Notes: generated by a model not told the origin, from the letters alone. DNA of 64,000 nt from Nicotiana tabacum (GCF_000715075.1 NC_134087.1:153099936-153163935), one strand, 5' to 3'; counted from the first letter of the stretch, positions 1 to 12,590 are shown. Numbers and translations: made by a program.

Positions 1-2581
1 ACAGAAATAAATAAGGAACTGAGAAGTAGTGACAAGCTATGCAAATACAGTTATCTCAATACCTTTCAAATAAGAGTAGTCATACTTTCAATTTAACAGT
101 TTAAGTCACATCAGTACGTACGTAATAAACCAGATATCAAATTTGACTAAGCAGTAAGTAATATCTTTCAATAATTTTCAAAACAGTGATATGACATCTA
201 CGATGCAACAGTAATGAAGTAAATGTATTTTCTCAGAATAACAGTCACTCTGTCCTCCCATTCACTCCAACCTCACAATCACTCATTCCTCACATTCACT
301 CATTCCTCCCAGTCGCTCAGCACTCGACACTCACAATCAGTAGGTACCTACGCTCACTGGGGGTGTAAAGACTCCGGAGGGGCTCCTTCAGCCCAAGCGC
401 TATAAACTGCACGGACAACTCACGTGCTATAATAATATAGTATCTGGATCCGCACAGATAACTCACGTGCTGCACGGACAATTCACGTGCTATAATATAA
501 TATAGTATCTAGATCCACGCGGACAACTCACGTGCTGCACATACAACTCACGTGCTATAATATAATATCTGGATCCGCACGAAAAACTCACGTGCTGCAC
601 GGACAACTCACGTGCTATAATATCAATAACCTCACAACTAGGCCCTCGGCCTCACTTAGTTATCAATATCTCCAGTCTCTCGGGCTCTCAAAAATCATAT
701 AAACAGCCCAAATAGAGGTAATGTCATGTATCAACAATGAACAGCTAGAGACAGAGGCACAATAAGCAAGAAAAGCTATGACTGAGTACAAAACAACAAT
801 TAGCAGCTAATTTAGCAAGTACATGACCTCGCAGGTCTCAACAGTGATCACATAAGGCCTAAACATGATTTCTAACATAAAGTACAGTCAATTTCTATGA
901 AAGCAGAGGGAACATGTATTAAATAGTAGGTCAATTAATTCCATAGTCTCGCGGGACAGACCAAGTCACAATCCCTACGGTGCACGCCCACACGCCCACA
1001 CGCCCATCATCTAGCATGTGCGTCACCTCCAAAATAGTCATACGACACAATGTCCGGGGTTTCATACCCTCAGGACCAGATTTATAACCGTTACTTACCT
1101 CAATCCGAGCAAAATCTTACTCCGCAATGCCTTTGCCGCTCAAATCGGCCTCCAAACGTCCCGAATCTAGTCACAGTTAATTCGATTCAGTCAATAAAAA
1201 TTATAGGAATTAATTCCATATGAAAATACTAATTTTTCAACAAAATCCGAAATTAACCCAAAAATCGCCCGTGGGGCCCACGTCTCGGAATACGACAAAA
1301 GTCACGAAATATGAACCCCCATCCAACCACGAGTCCAATCATACAAATTTTACCAAAATCCGACATTGGATTGGTTTTCAAATCTTATAAATTTATCTTT
1401 ATAGAATTTTAGAAAAATCCTCCATTTCTCTTCAAATATCAATAATCTAATGCCAAAAATTAAGATTTATTCATGGAATATAATCACAAGAGAGTCAAGA
1501 ACACTTACCCCAAGAATTTCCGTAACTTCTCGCTCAAAATTGCCCAAAATCCGAGCTTGGAAGTCCAAAACAATGAGGAAAACCAGACTGCTCATCCTTT
1601 ACACTGTCCAGAATTTTTCGCGGTATTGTTCACGCGTGTTACTATTCATGGATATTGTTCACGCATGTGCGATCACTATTCACACGTGCGAAAAATGCAG
1701 AAACTACCTAGAAAATTTCAGCAGATAAATACAAGTCCGAATTGATCCGTTAACTTTCCGCAATCCACTTGAGGCCCTCGGGTCCTCAACAAAATACACC
1801 AACAAGTCCTAAAACATCATACGAACTTAGTCGAGACCTCAAATCACATCATAAAATGCTAAAACCGTGCATCATACCCCAATTCAAGCCTAATGAATCT
1901 AAGAACGTCCAACTTCTATATTTGATGCAAAAACCTATCAAATCAAGTCCGAATGACTTCAAATTTTGCATACAAGTCCTAAATGACATAACGAAGCTAT
2001 GAAAATTTTCAAAACTGGATTCCAACCCCGATATCAATTGTGAACCCTCGGTCAAACTTTTCAAAAATCTTCTATTTTCCAACTTTTGCCAAAATGCGCC
2101 GAATTATCCTACAGACTTCCAAATCCAAATCCGAACATGTGCCTAAGTCCAAAAAAATCACCATACGAAACTATTGGAATCATAAATTCCATTCCGGGGT
2201 CTTTTTCTCAAAAGTCAGATCTCTGGTCAAGCTTAAGAAATCTTTAGCCTTAGATTTCTAGATTCTGTTAAACGACGATAATTTGATCCAGGGACTTCCG
2301 AATTCGATTTCGGGCATATGACCAAGTCCCAAATCACGATACAAAACTATCGGAATGGTCAAAACTTTTATCCGGGTTCGTTTGCTCAAAATATTGACCG
2401 AAGTCAACTCAGTTGAGTTTTAAAGCTCTAGTTCACAATTTAATCCATTTATCACATAAAAACCTTCCGAAAAATTATACGGACTGCGCACGCAAGTCGA
2501 GGAATTATTGATACCACTTTTCAAGGTCTTAAAATACTGAGATAATTATTTAATTTAAAGATGACATTTTAGGTCATCACA
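1..2581 (-). mobile_element. LTR of a minus-strand Ty3/gypsy chromovirus (3' LTR, far end outside window)
   Basis: Read on the minus strand, an LTR starts at 2581 with TGTGATGACC, directly after a purine-rich tract (minus strand of 2582-2597), and runs left past the window edge. Internal blocks match the plus chromovirus LTR in opposite orientation: the segment around 1051-1075 is the complement of 34690-34715 (a GGTATGAAACCCC block), and 350-400 is the complement of 35281-35335. No coding capacity is credible here; the short frames at 223, 1450, 1769 and 2040 are chance. Lineage (Tekay/Del-like) is inferred from LTR style and not from protein. Confidence 0.75.
417..616. repeat. tandem repeat carrying seven CACGTG palindromes
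   Basis: About 65-bp units alternate a GCACGGACAACTCACGTGCT block with an AT-rich TATAATATAATAT block and a GGATCC. CACGTG occurs at 421, 464, 484, 529, 549, 589 and 609. CACGTG is the plant G-box core, so the array may be a cluster of bZIP/bHLH sites inside the LTR; that function is inference. Confidence 0.7.
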
Positions 2582-2888
2582 TTCTCCACCTCTAAAATAA
2601 ACATTTGTTCTCGAACGTACTAAGAATTATTTTTAGGTTACCAAATTGATGATTTTACTTTTACAAAAATATTCACGATTGATCCCACATTATCGCATTC
2701 GACATAAGTCCGACAACACCATTTCAATTGATATTATTTCTTTTATCCATATTTGTAAACTTTAAGACCAAATTTCTTACACTCAAATCATTTCCAGAAA
2801 GGTCCGATTTTCACGTTAACACACGATATTAGTCTCGATTGGCTATAGCAACTCGTGCCTACGCACCCATCAAATATAGGGTATTACA
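2582..2888 (-). mobile_element. fragment between two stacked LTR starts
   Basis: At 2888 the minus strand reads a purine tract (complement of 2889-2903) followed by TGTAATACCC, a second LTR start. Only about 300 bp follow before the purine tract and LTR start at 2581. The piece is either a truncated LTR or the 3' end of another element's internal region. I cannot decide which. Confidence 0.45.
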
Positions 2889-3945
2889 TTCTCCCCCACT
2901 TAGGGTCATTCGTCCTTAAATGAGAAGTAGAGCATGTCCTTAAACACATAATGTAACTTATCTCTTTCTTTGCACATCTCAATATCCCAAATTTTTCTAA
3001 CTCCCAAATTTTTCAGAAATTTTGGCAGAGTCTCCCCTGTAATTGGGCCTATCCACTGCCAGAGTAACACCAAAAGAACTCCTAACAACATGTCCACAAC
3101 CCAACAAAGCACCACAAAGTATATATTAATAACACTAATCTCCGCATTACAAGCACGACATTATCACAATGATATCTTGACATGAAACACATCATATGTA
3201 TGACCATAACCACATCTCTGGTCTTAATAGTTGTTCATAAAACATTACAACATCACCAATTAACCTCATGTTAACAAAATATCGTTTCAAACCTCCAGTT
3301 TACTAACAATGAGGCATGAAGATCTCATAATTACTTACCCGAATTAACGAGTAACAATTTACATCCCCCGGGCACTCACCTCGTAGTCTAAAACTCAATA
3401 ATTACAATATAAATCTGGGAAATTATGCACAAAGATATTCATACACGAATTTTCAAATGAGTCTAATAGGCATGACTCCCTATAAGTACTATAGTACAAA
3501 TTTTAATTTCACAAAGGGAGTATTTAAACACATAATATTTTTTCACCGTAAGGACATCGTCTTTATATAGCATCTACCGCAGCTTGTAGCCCAGTTTAAA
3601 TATTTCTCATTATATTAAAATGCGAGGATCTCGTCCTCAGTTCTGAATCACAAGTATTATGCACATCGTGCCAATCGAAATATTTCATTTTCTTCTTTCA
3701 AATATTTTCCGTTTAACAAAATCACAACACATAATGATAGACATAGCCATCTCCATCGAATATCTCAACGGGAGCATTCACATAAGTAGATTTCAGAATT
3801 ACGAAGCTCACTCATAAGTGGAGTACAATAGGAAGACTTTCCTCAATACTCAGAACCGAATCAAGTTAAGAAAATTGTTGCTTTATAATAATTCAAGACC
3901 GTACGTGTAATGACACCATCTGGTGTTGTGACCTTAGCCATACCA
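2889..3945 (-). other. retroelement internal sequence without recognisable coding
   Basis: This AT-rich kilobase lies between the gag remnant and the purine tract at the LTR. On the minus strand it should hold protease, RT and integrase if the element were complete. None of the RT or integrase signatures is readable in any frame, so pol appears to have been deleted. Nothing else was recognised. Confidence 0.4.
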
Positions 3946-3949
3946 TAGA

Positions 3950-4800
3950 AAATATATTAACGAGTTGGGTCTCCACCTCTAAGAGTCTCACCTCCACCTC
4001 TAACATCCTGACCCCTACCTCTGGCTGGTCATTTAAGTGGAGTAGTAACTGCAATGGGGCACGTAGCCTGAGTGCTTTTATAAAATATGTTTCTCCTAAG
4101 TCTAGGACAATTTTCCCATGATGTGCCTAGTACTACCACATTCATAACAATTCCTTTGAGGGTTCAACTGCTCATACTGAGTCTATGCTAGATAACTGGA
4201 ACAACCATTATACGAAGCTCATGTCGGTAGTACATTAAAAGAACTTACTGGAGCACCCTGAGTCATCAGATATATTGACTGGGCTGGCCGGCTACCTGAG
4301 CCCCTGTCATAATGATTTGTAGTTGTAGAGTAGAATTCGCTGAATCCTTTAAAACCTCGAGACCTATTGGTCTCCTTAGCTTCTTCTTTTCCTCATCCAG
4401 AACACATTCTAACATTTTGGCAATTTCTACTACTAGCCGAGATGAAGCATCAGCCTGTAGCTTCCCGAATTGTACAAAATTCAATATCATAATTGAGTCC
4501 TTTAATGAGTCTGTGGACTCGCTCTCTAGCTTAGGAACCAAAGTAGGAGTATGACGGCTAACTTATTGAACCTGATGACATATTCTGACACTGTCATGGT
4601 GACCTGACACAACCGTTCAGACCACATATACCACATATTACAGAGAATCCGGGAAACAAACTCCTTCAAAAACATTTCTAAGAACTGAGCCGAGTAGGTG
4701 ATGTTGCATTGGCTAGTTTGCCCTATTCATAGGCTTGCCACAAACACCGACGGCTAATTTCTTCTTTTGCTATGTTGACTCAACACTGCTGAGCTAACCT
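3950..4800 (-). pseudogene. chromovirus gag remnant (capsid end plus zinc knuckle)
   Basis: Gag would form the capsid of the cytoplasmic virus-like particle. The longest open piece (4541-4266, 91 aa) contains a capsid C-terminal-like stretch with an FVQFGKLQADA segment. Further downstream on the minus strand, 4157-4118 encodes CYECGSTRHIMG, the first part of a CX2CX4HX4C zinc knuckle; the last cysteine reads as serine. An RGRG-like glycine/arginine stretch (4030-3960) follows. Upstream (4800-4560) a TMTVSEYVIRF segment, typical of retrotransposon gag, is in another frame. There are several frame changes and stops. About 1 kb later the LTR begins, so pol is missing. Confidence 0.65.
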
Positions 4801-4967
4801 ATTTATTCATATACTCTTCGATTCTTCTTTGGGGTAACTCTTTCCCCTAATTATGCACAATAATCACAAAAGTATAGCTCCATCAAGATAAATCTTGGCA
4901 CGAACTACATAGTCTAAAAGATCGTCAACCACTGTACTTTCTCTGAAGCACCCCAAAATCTGTAACC

Positions 4968-5471
4968 TTGACTTCCACACTGAGCAAGCCTTCTGTAAAT
5001 GTAAAGTTATTTGATGAGCTAAGAGCTCGGGCGGAGGCTCAGGCTTTAGAGGGGAAGGATGCTCTGGCTAAATTTCCCGCTTTTGAAGTTCAACTTTGCT
5101 TAGCTCTTGATAATGCTTCGGTTCACACAAAAATGATTGCGAAGCTCGAGTCCGAGCTTTTGAAGGTCAGGGCTGAGATTGTTGATGACCAGGCTGGAGC
5201 TATAATGAGTCGGACTAAGGCTGACCAGGAGATGGCAATCTATTCAAAGGATGCTACTGATCCTCAAGCTGAGCTGAGAAGGATCCTCGACCGCGAAGAG
5301 AAGATTGAAGAATACGCTCGCTGCAAATCTCGAAGAAAGACCTTCGAGGAGATCCGTGCTAGGGGTTTCGCCCTCTCGGAAGAGTTGGAGCGAGCGAGGG
5401 CGGACGAGCGTGATGCTCGGTTACTTTTTCCCGGCATCGAAGATAGCGAAGATGAGGCTGATAGGTCATAG
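4968..5471 (+). CDS. C-terminal part of a coiled-coil protein, probably from a retroelement
   Basis: This is an uninterrupted 168-codon frame ending at TAG 5469; it is open upstream to the junction near 4955, so the true start is lost and the TTG at 4968 is not a meaningful start. The protein is rich in E, A, R, L and K with heptad-like spacing throughout (FDELRARAEAQALEGKDAL, later EEIRARGFALSEELERA) and an acidic tail (EDSEDEAD). I see no catalytic motif. Codon and base use are more GC-rich than the flanking AT-rich DNA. It is followed by tandem repeats like those found 3' of the two Tat elements, so I infer it is the 3' end of an accessory ORF from another Tat-type element. A host gene fragment is an alternative. 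Confidence 0.5.
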   Translation: MTSTLSKPSVNVKLFDELRARAEAQALEGKDALAKFPAFEVQLCLALDNASVHTKMIAKLESELLKVRAEIVDDQAGAIMSRTKADQEMAIYSKDATDPQAELRRILDREEKIEEYARCKSRRKTFEEIRARGFALSEELERARADERDARLLFPGIEDSEDEADRS

Positions 5472-5647
5472 CCCAGGGGGGACATGGATTTTGCTTTCCA
5501 ATTATGTATATATCATTTTCACGTTTGAAAGCGAGTTTGTAGATGGAGATTGTGTTTTTTCGCATATGTGTATAAAAGAAAACCTTGCGGCTTTACTTCT
5601 TTGTATCTCTTTCTGTCTTGAATTTGGCCAGGTGAATTGGTCTTTGA

Positions 5648-6090
5648 GTTGGTAGGAATCCTTTGAGTTGTGGTATGACCCTGGGGCTCATTAGGCTGGC
5701 TCGTTAGGCTAACCCGTAGGCTCTTACATGCTTGGTCGATGTGACCTTTTATGTGGGCTGGCGACAATGGCTCTTACGCCTTTGGCCGATGCGGCATTTT
5801 TTAGTGTGGGCTGGCGACAATGGCTCTTACGCATTGCTCTTAGGCATATTTAATTAACTATGTTGGGTTCAGTCTCCGAATCGAGTTACGACTCGAGCTC
5901 ATTCGACCCTCAAGTTTTGTGTGGCTGGCGACAATGGATCTTACGCCTTGGGTCGAAGCGACCTTTTATGTGTGTGTCCTTGAGGCTCATTATGCTAGCG
6001 ACAATGGCTCTTACACCTTGCTCTTAAGCATATTTAATTAAATATTTTGGGTTCAGTCTCTGAATCAGGTTATGACTCGAGCTCATTCGA
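5648..6090 (+). repeat. tandem-repeat tail downstream of the coiled-coil frame
   Basis: A GGCTGGCGACAATGGCTCTTA block recurs at about 5756, 5809, 5922 and (degenerate) 5994. A larger duplication is visible: 5809-5906 and 5994-6090 both run from the block through a TATTTAATTAA segment to CTCGAGCTCATTCGA, giving a higher-order period near 184 bp. A shorter related pair at 5690-5755 begins with TTAGGCT. The array ends abruptly at 6090 where the LTR of the second chromovirus begins. Confidence 0.7.
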
Positions 6091-7513
6091 AATAATGTAC
6101 CGAGTATGTAAGGCAATATACCGAAGCTGAAACTAAACTGATAATATAATAACTGAAAACAGCTGGGAGTCAAAGAGAATCTCAAGATATACTCATCTGC
6201 TGATACTGACTCAACTCTCTCAATATAGTCAGTAAAATAGCTGTCCGGCCCTATAAGGCTTGGTATATATATAACTGCTCTACCGTAGTAGGCTCGCTCA
6301 TAGGTGCTCGGCCATACTCTCGGTATATAACTTACCATCGGATCAGAAGTTGCCCAATAGAGGCCTGCCCATCAATTATAGCTCGATGGTAATGAAAATA
6401 CTTTTAATACTGTATATATGTTAACTCTATGCTCGTTTGACCTGAAGAAGAAAATATTCAATTGAATATGCAGTCCCGATAAGAAGAATATGGTAACTTA
6501 CAAAACTAGAAAAATATAAGTAATTTGCGAGACTAGAAAAATATACGTAAATTCCGGGATACGGATTTTTCTTTATGTCTCGTTATCAAACTTGTGTAAT
6601 TACGATATTATGCTAAAATGAAGAAAAAGCCTAGCCTTAATATACCTGGAGTAGGGAAAACTCCGTATAATATTTCGTTGGAAAACCTTCGTTGATTGAA
6701 CAAAATTTGCCTCTGCTCCTTAGAAATTCATGGACGAAAATTGTTTTCTAGTTCCTAAAAATTTTGGAATAAAATCACACTTTTGGTTTCCTTGAAATTG
6801 AGAGGAAAACGTTCGGATTCCTTAAGAGTTTGAAGGATTAACGTTGAAGTTTGGAAAGAATTGATCTGATTTGAAATGAAGCATTAGAAGAATTGTTCTG
6901 AAATTGGAATGAAACTTTGGGCATTTTTGAACAATGAGGTCTATTTCCTCATCCTTTCCAACTAAGACATTAAATGATTTTGGATAAGATTCTTATAAGT
7001 CTTTACAAGACTTAATCCTTTAAGTCACTTTAGACACCTATACCAATATGTAATGAGTCATCTTCTTTAATTAGTGGCCTTGTGCCACGTGGGTGGGGTG
7101 GTTAATTTTAAATTTTTATTCACTTATTAGTTAACAGGATAATGCTCTATTACCCGGTAATTAATCAATTACCCGCATAATTTAAAAACTACTACAAATT
7201 ACTCAAAATTATATTTATTTTTAAAATACTTCATATATACTTTATATATTATAATACCGTGGTCATATGGTACCTTGCATGGTACTAGTTCATAATTATC
7301 GGGTATTATCGCTCGACCCGTATTTTATCCCAAATTGGCCACTTTCAATGAAACTTGTTTTCTTTAATTCATGTACCCGTTATCCTTCATGACACTTCTT
7401 TATCGCTTGTTATAAATAGCATAAGTACGTTAACGTCAAGATGATCTCATCCCCAAGTCTACGTCGGTTAACTGAAAAAGAAATTTTAACGTATGAAAAC
7501 GCGAGATGTATCA
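6090..7513 (-). mobile_element. LTR of a second minus-strand chromovirus, truncated at its far end
   Basis: On the minus strand the LTR starts at 7513 (TGATACATCTCGCG) straight after the purine-rich tract at 7514-7528. It runs to about 6090, where it is cut off against the tandem-repeat scrap; the expected terminal CA is not seen. A TATTTATA-type box lies on the minus strand near 7405-7412. The associated pol is at 7715-9470. Confidence 0.65.
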
Positions 7514-7714
7514 TCCTTCCCCCCTTAGAAACATTCGTCCTCGAATGTTCAACTCTCCGTGATCTATATAACTCTGGCAAGGTCGCCTTTGTAACAACAC
7601 CACTACCAACTCTCCCCCGTTGAAGCTTAAACATCCATGATTATGAATAATGATAATGGCCTCACATGACCAACAATAATAACCAACACAATAATTTATA
7701 CTCGTACCTTAAAG

Positions 7715-9470
7715 TTATGACGACTCAGTCGGACCCTTATCTTGAGGAGGGAATAAATAGGAATATCTAGACTTCATGTCTCCCTTGGCCTCATAAGTCA
7801 CTTCTTCCATATTGTTGTTTCTTCGAAGTACTTTCACCAAAGCTATGTCTTTAGTTTTCAATCTCCGAATCTGTCCGCCTAATATAACAATGGGAGTTTC
7901 TTCATATGATGGCTGCTTTGTGACCTGAATGTCGTCAACTAACATAATTCTGGAAGGATCTCCAATACATTTACAGAGCATAGACACATGAAAGACTGGA
8001 CGTACAGACTCCAAGTCCGAAGACAAGTCTAACTTATATGCTATCTGGCTTACTTTGCGTATGATCCTCTATGGTCCCATGTACCGAGGGCTAAGTTTTC
8101 CTTTCTTTCTGAACCTCATGACAGCTTTCATCGGTGATATCTTTTTGGAATACCCAATCGTCCACCTAAAATTTCGAGTCTCGTCATCGGTTATCCACAT
8201 ATGCCTTCTGACGGCTTTGAGCTACCAATAGCCTTTCCTGTATAAGCTTAATTCTCTCGATTGCCTACTGTACCAATTCTAGTCCTACTAACGTAGTTTC
8301 TCCAACATCGGACCACCCTATAGGCAACCTACACTTCCGTCCATAAAGAGCTTCGTATATAGCCATCTGAATACTGGAATGGTAACTATTATTATATACG
8401 AACTCAATAAGCGGCAGATGATCATCCCAGGTACCTTTGAAGTCTATTACACAAGCTCGTAACATACCCTCCAGTGTTTGAATAGTACGATTAGTCTGTC
8501 CGTCTGTCTGTGGATGAAATGTTGTACTAAGACTTACTTGAGTCCCCAACCCTTTTTGGAAGAACCTCCAAAAGTTAGCTGTAAACTAAGCTCCTCTATC
8601 CGAGATGATAGATACAAGGACACCATGCAGTCGTACTCTCTCCTTTATATAAAGCCTCGCATAATCCTCTAAGGAATATGTAGTTCTAATGGGTAGAAAA
8701 TGGGCTGACTTTGTAAGCCTATCAACAATCACCCATATCGAATCGAACTTACGCTGGGTACAAGGTAAGCCTACAATGAAGTCCATATTGATTTTTCCTA
8801 TTTCCAAGTCGGAATCTCCATAGCCTGCAACAATCCACCGGGTTTTTGATGCTCAATCTTAACCTGTTGACAGTTAGGATACTAAGCAAAAAATTCTGCT
8901 ATATCCCTTTTTCATTCCGTCCCACCAATATACTTCCCTGATGTTATGATACATCTTTGTCGCTACTGGATGGATAGAGTAACGAAAATAGTGAGTTTCT
9001 CCCATAACCTGCTGATGTAGCCTGTAACATTAGGTACACATAATCGTCCTCAATATCTGAGGATCCCATCTTCTGTAATTTCAAACGGCGTCTTCTCCTT
9101 ATGAAGGATGGTATCCCTATAATGAACTAACACAAGATCCTCATACTGGCGTTCCCTTACTTCACTTACTAAAGAGGATGTTGCCGTATCCTGAAGAGTA
9201 ATCCTAATGTCACCTGAGTCCAGTAACCGAACTCCAAGATTAGCTAGCCGATGAACCTCATGCGCTATCCTCCTATTTTTTGGCTGCAAATATGACAAGC
9301 TATCCATAGATCTATGGCTGAGGGCGTCAACTACTACGTTCGCCTTCCCCGGATGGTAAAAATATTAATGTCATAGTCTTTAAGTAACTCATGCCATCTC
9401 CTTTGACGAATACTCAATTCCTTTTGCTTGAAGATAAACTGGAGGCTCTTATGATCCATAAATACATTTA
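7715..9470 (-). pseudogene. chromovirus pol remnant: RNase H end, integrase, chromodomain region
   Basis: In minus-strand order: an RNase H C-terminal piece near 9465-9310 (VFMDHKSLQFIFKQKELS); a linker to 9050 (85-aa frame starting MDSLSYL); integrase core at 8807-8586 with the first Asp (INMDFIVGLP) and second Asp (ISDRGA); integrase continuation 8549-8265, where the catalytic Glu position reads Asn (DGQTNRTIQTLE); and a C-terminal domain at 8026-7715 ending in a chromodomain-like segment (IALVKVLRRNNNMEEVTYEA). Chromovirus integrases carry such a domain, thought to direct insertion into heterochromatin. Frames change and stops interrupt at 8265, 8586 and 9050. RT, protease and gag are absent: homology stops near 9470, where an unrelated LTR fragment begins. 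The enzyme is dead by several criteria. Confidence 0.8.
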
Positions 9471-9482
9471 ATGATATTTTAA

Positions 9483-9604
9483 TTAATAATTTGGACTGAG
9501 CATCATGTTTTACTATTGCCCGAGTGGCTTATGAGATTCTGACTGAGTAAGGCCGAGGGCCTGTGTTGTGAGGATACACTGATTTATGATTATGAGGCCG
9601 AGGG
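9483..9604 (+). mobile_element. LTR fragment of the plus-chromovirus family
   Basis: This piece matches 35043-35200 of the plus chromovirus 5' LTR (shared ATGTTTTACT, TTGCCCGAG and GAGGCCGAGGG blocks) in the same orientation. It ends where a complete LTR starts at 9605, so it looks like a remnant of an earlier LTR of the same family. Confidence 0.65.
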
Positions 9605-10201
9605 TATAACGACCTGACCAGTCGTTTTTAGCTTTTGAGCTTCACTCGCTAGTTCTCGGGCATGACTAGCCCTATGTGATTATTATGACTTATGTAAATC
9701 GTTGGTTTTGGTTTTCAGGGTAATCGAAATAAATTTAGAAGAAAAGTTCTCAGTTTGAAGCTTAAAATATGAAAGGTTTGACCAAGATTTGACTTGTTAG
9801 TAGATGACTTCGGATTGGAATTTTTATGATTTAGTTAGCCCCATTAGGTAATTTGGGACTTAGGAGCATGGTCGGAATATGTTTTGGGGGTCTGCGGAAG
9901 GTTTAGTCTTGAAGTGGCGAAATTGAGATTTTGGCGTTTCCTAGTTGATAGGTGAGATTTTGATATAGGGATCAGAATGGAATTCCTGAAGTTGGAGTAG
10001 GTCCTTTGTGTCATTTGTGACGTGTGTGCAAAATTGCAGGTCATTCAGACGAGGTTTGATAGACTTTTTGATCGAATTCGGAATTTGGAATTTTTTGGAA
10101 TTCATAGGCTTGAATCCGATGATGATTTGATATTTTGATGTTGTTTTGGGTGTTCCAGAGGTTGGAACAAGTTTGAATGATGTTGTGGGACATGTTGATA
10201 T
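9605..10201 (+). mobile_element. first part of the split chromovirus 5' LTR
   Basis: It begins TATAACGACCTGACC, against TGTAACGATCTGACC at 40284: the canonical TG start has decayed by a G-to-A change. Alignment to the 3' LTR is continuous up to GTTGATAT at 10194-10201 and resumes at 33639. Confidence 0.85.
10194..10201. repeat. left copy of GTTGATAT flanking Tat-A
   Basis: The same 8 bases occur at 33639-33646 immediately after Tat-A. The true target duplication is probably 5 bp within it (GTTGA); the exact edge is ambiguous because the Tat-A terminus resembles the target. Confidence 0.6.
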
Positions 10202-11169
10202 AGCCCCCTTTTTCTCGCGAAATCGAGTTTATGACATTTGGAGGGACAACTCATTCCTTTTGGGAATTGGGTTTGCATATGAAGAGTCGCCACCTAATGA
10301 TTTAAGGTGTATTAGGACACCAAAAGAGTTTGATTTGAATAACCAGAGATAGGGTAAGGGCTAGAAATTATTCTAAGGGGAAGGTTTTAGGCACCCCTCA
10401 GAATCCACTAGTGTGGTTCCCGGCCAGACAATTATTATGAATTAATGTGCAATTAACGTATAAGCAAATAAGGCTCAAATAATAGGGGATTTCAACACAT
10501 AATGGTTTGAAAGTAAACAAGTTTTGAAAGAACAATTAGAAAAGCTGATTTTTTAGAATAAAGAGTTAAATTGCTAAAAGAATAAAGAATAAAGGAAAGG
10601 GGGTCCTAGGTTTATTGAAAATATGGATCACCCCACACAATGTCTGGTAATCACTCCTCAATGAGGGGCTACACGTGACATTATCGCGTGGTCATCATAT
10701 CCATATCTATCATTCCCACCCCGTTAAGGTATTTAAAGCGCGGAATGATCTCGATTACTTATTGCATGCTATTACCCGTCCCAATCCTATCAGTCCCGGA
10801 GGCACTTAGGACTACTAGTCCTAAAAGGGAGGGATATTAGGCTTATTTGTAGTTTCAAAGGTAAAAACTCTAAGGCGACATACAAAACACATATTGCATT
10901 TTTTTTGGGAAAGCATATAAACAAAAACAAGGCTCAGGTATACCTCCTTCAACAGAAAAGCACATAATAGCATGTCTTACACATACTGCTTAGGTCTGAT
11001 TTAAAAGCATTAAAGACGAGGGAGATGAGATTGTTGAGGCAGTTTTAGTTTGTTGTCGGCGGTAGTATCTACTATTACTGATTTTATATCTAACACTGAG
11101 TGGAGTGAATCCGATTCATTTAAGAAACCCATGTAGGCATGATTTCTATATATCGTTGATTTTGGACCC

Positions 11170-11580
11170 TTATAGACATGGTATCTAAATGCAGAAACTT
11201 GTATTAAACCTTATAGACATAGTATCTAAATGCAGAAACTTGTATTAAACCTTATAGACATGGCACCTGAATGCGGTTTGAATTATGCAAAATTAAAAGT
11301 ACCCTATAGAAAGGTTTTCTACATGAAGTGGAGTATGCAGAATTAAAAAGTATCCTATAGGCATGGTCTCTAGGTGAAGTTTGAATATGCAAGAATTAAG
11401 ACACCCTATAGGCAGGTTTTCTACATGAAATTGAATATGCAGAATTAAAAGGTATCCTATAAGCATGATTTCTATATAGAGTTGAATGTGCAGAATTAGA
11501 ATAGTCCTACGAGCATGATTTCTATATGGAGTTGAATATGCAGAATTAGAACAATTTATAGGCATGGTTTCTATCCCTTG
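11170..11580. repeat. LTR minisatellite, about 41-bp and 51-bp units
   Basis: Two 41-bp units (CCTTATAGACATGGTATCTA type) are followed by six units near 51 bp (starts about 11252, 11303, 11354, 11405, 11456, 11506) with a CCTATAGGCATG core and an ATATGCAGAATTA end. The 51-bp period is a multiple of three, which creates a spurious 96-aa minus-strand frame with 17-residue repeats. Confidence 0.8.
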
Positions 11581-12590
11581 CATGCATAGTTACCACCCTC
11601 TTCACTAGTCGGCCCCAAATGTTATTACAACTTATTTCAAACCAGAATAAATTACATCAGAATAGAAAAAAAGAAAGAAAGTACAACCAGAGGAGGCCTG
11701 ATTCTTGACTTCCTCTCTGAGTTACGAGATAAACAACTCAAAGACCATTGATCTAAAGCCTTTATCCAATTTGAGTGTGTCAAAGTTCCCTATGAGCCTC
11801 AATGGGACTCCGGGCAGTGCTCACACCCAAATTGTATTACCAGAATAGGGACAAGTGCAGTGTGGAAGGGCCAGCCCTCAAGTGTCCAAGTTCAGAGTGA
11901 ACTCATGGGTCCCAAAGCAAGGCTCACAAGAGGGGGGCAAAACTTAAGTCTAGGAGAGATTGCAAGTGAAGAAAACATAATTCTGAGGGGATAAAGGAGA
12001 GGGAAACAACCACAAACAAGTTGATAGTTTCATACAAAAGGGGTTCAGGGGGGTTGGGAAGTTGCAAAGAGCCTATGTATTTAGGCATTAGTTAATTCTG
12101 GGCATACACAGCAATAAGGAGTGTTGTTATGCTTACAAAATCAACCGGAATACACAACACATAATGATAACATAGAGGTTATAATGCCAGGGGAATCAAG
12201 TTTGAGTCATAGACAACAATACTTAATATTATCATGCCTCAAACAAGCCATCAGTATCAAACATATTGGGGTGGGGTTTGGGATTCATAATAGATTCAGA
12301 ACAAGCAGAAGGAAATCACAACATGCTAAAATAAGTACTAAATTGATCACAAGTAGTAGGCAGACAAGAAGGTAAAAGTATTAAGTAAACATATTGTTGT
12401 GATGCTGGAATTTTAATCCGAACATACCAGTTCAAAGAAGCAAAATACAGTAAAAGCAGGTAGCAAAACTTTGAAAATAGCTTTGGCTTTCAGCCAGCTA
12501 AATGGGTCACAGTAGTAGTAAAGCAGTAGAGAATGTTTTGAGTGTAAGAGATTTTTTGAACTAAGTGTGTTCGTGTGTTGAAAAGCCAGG

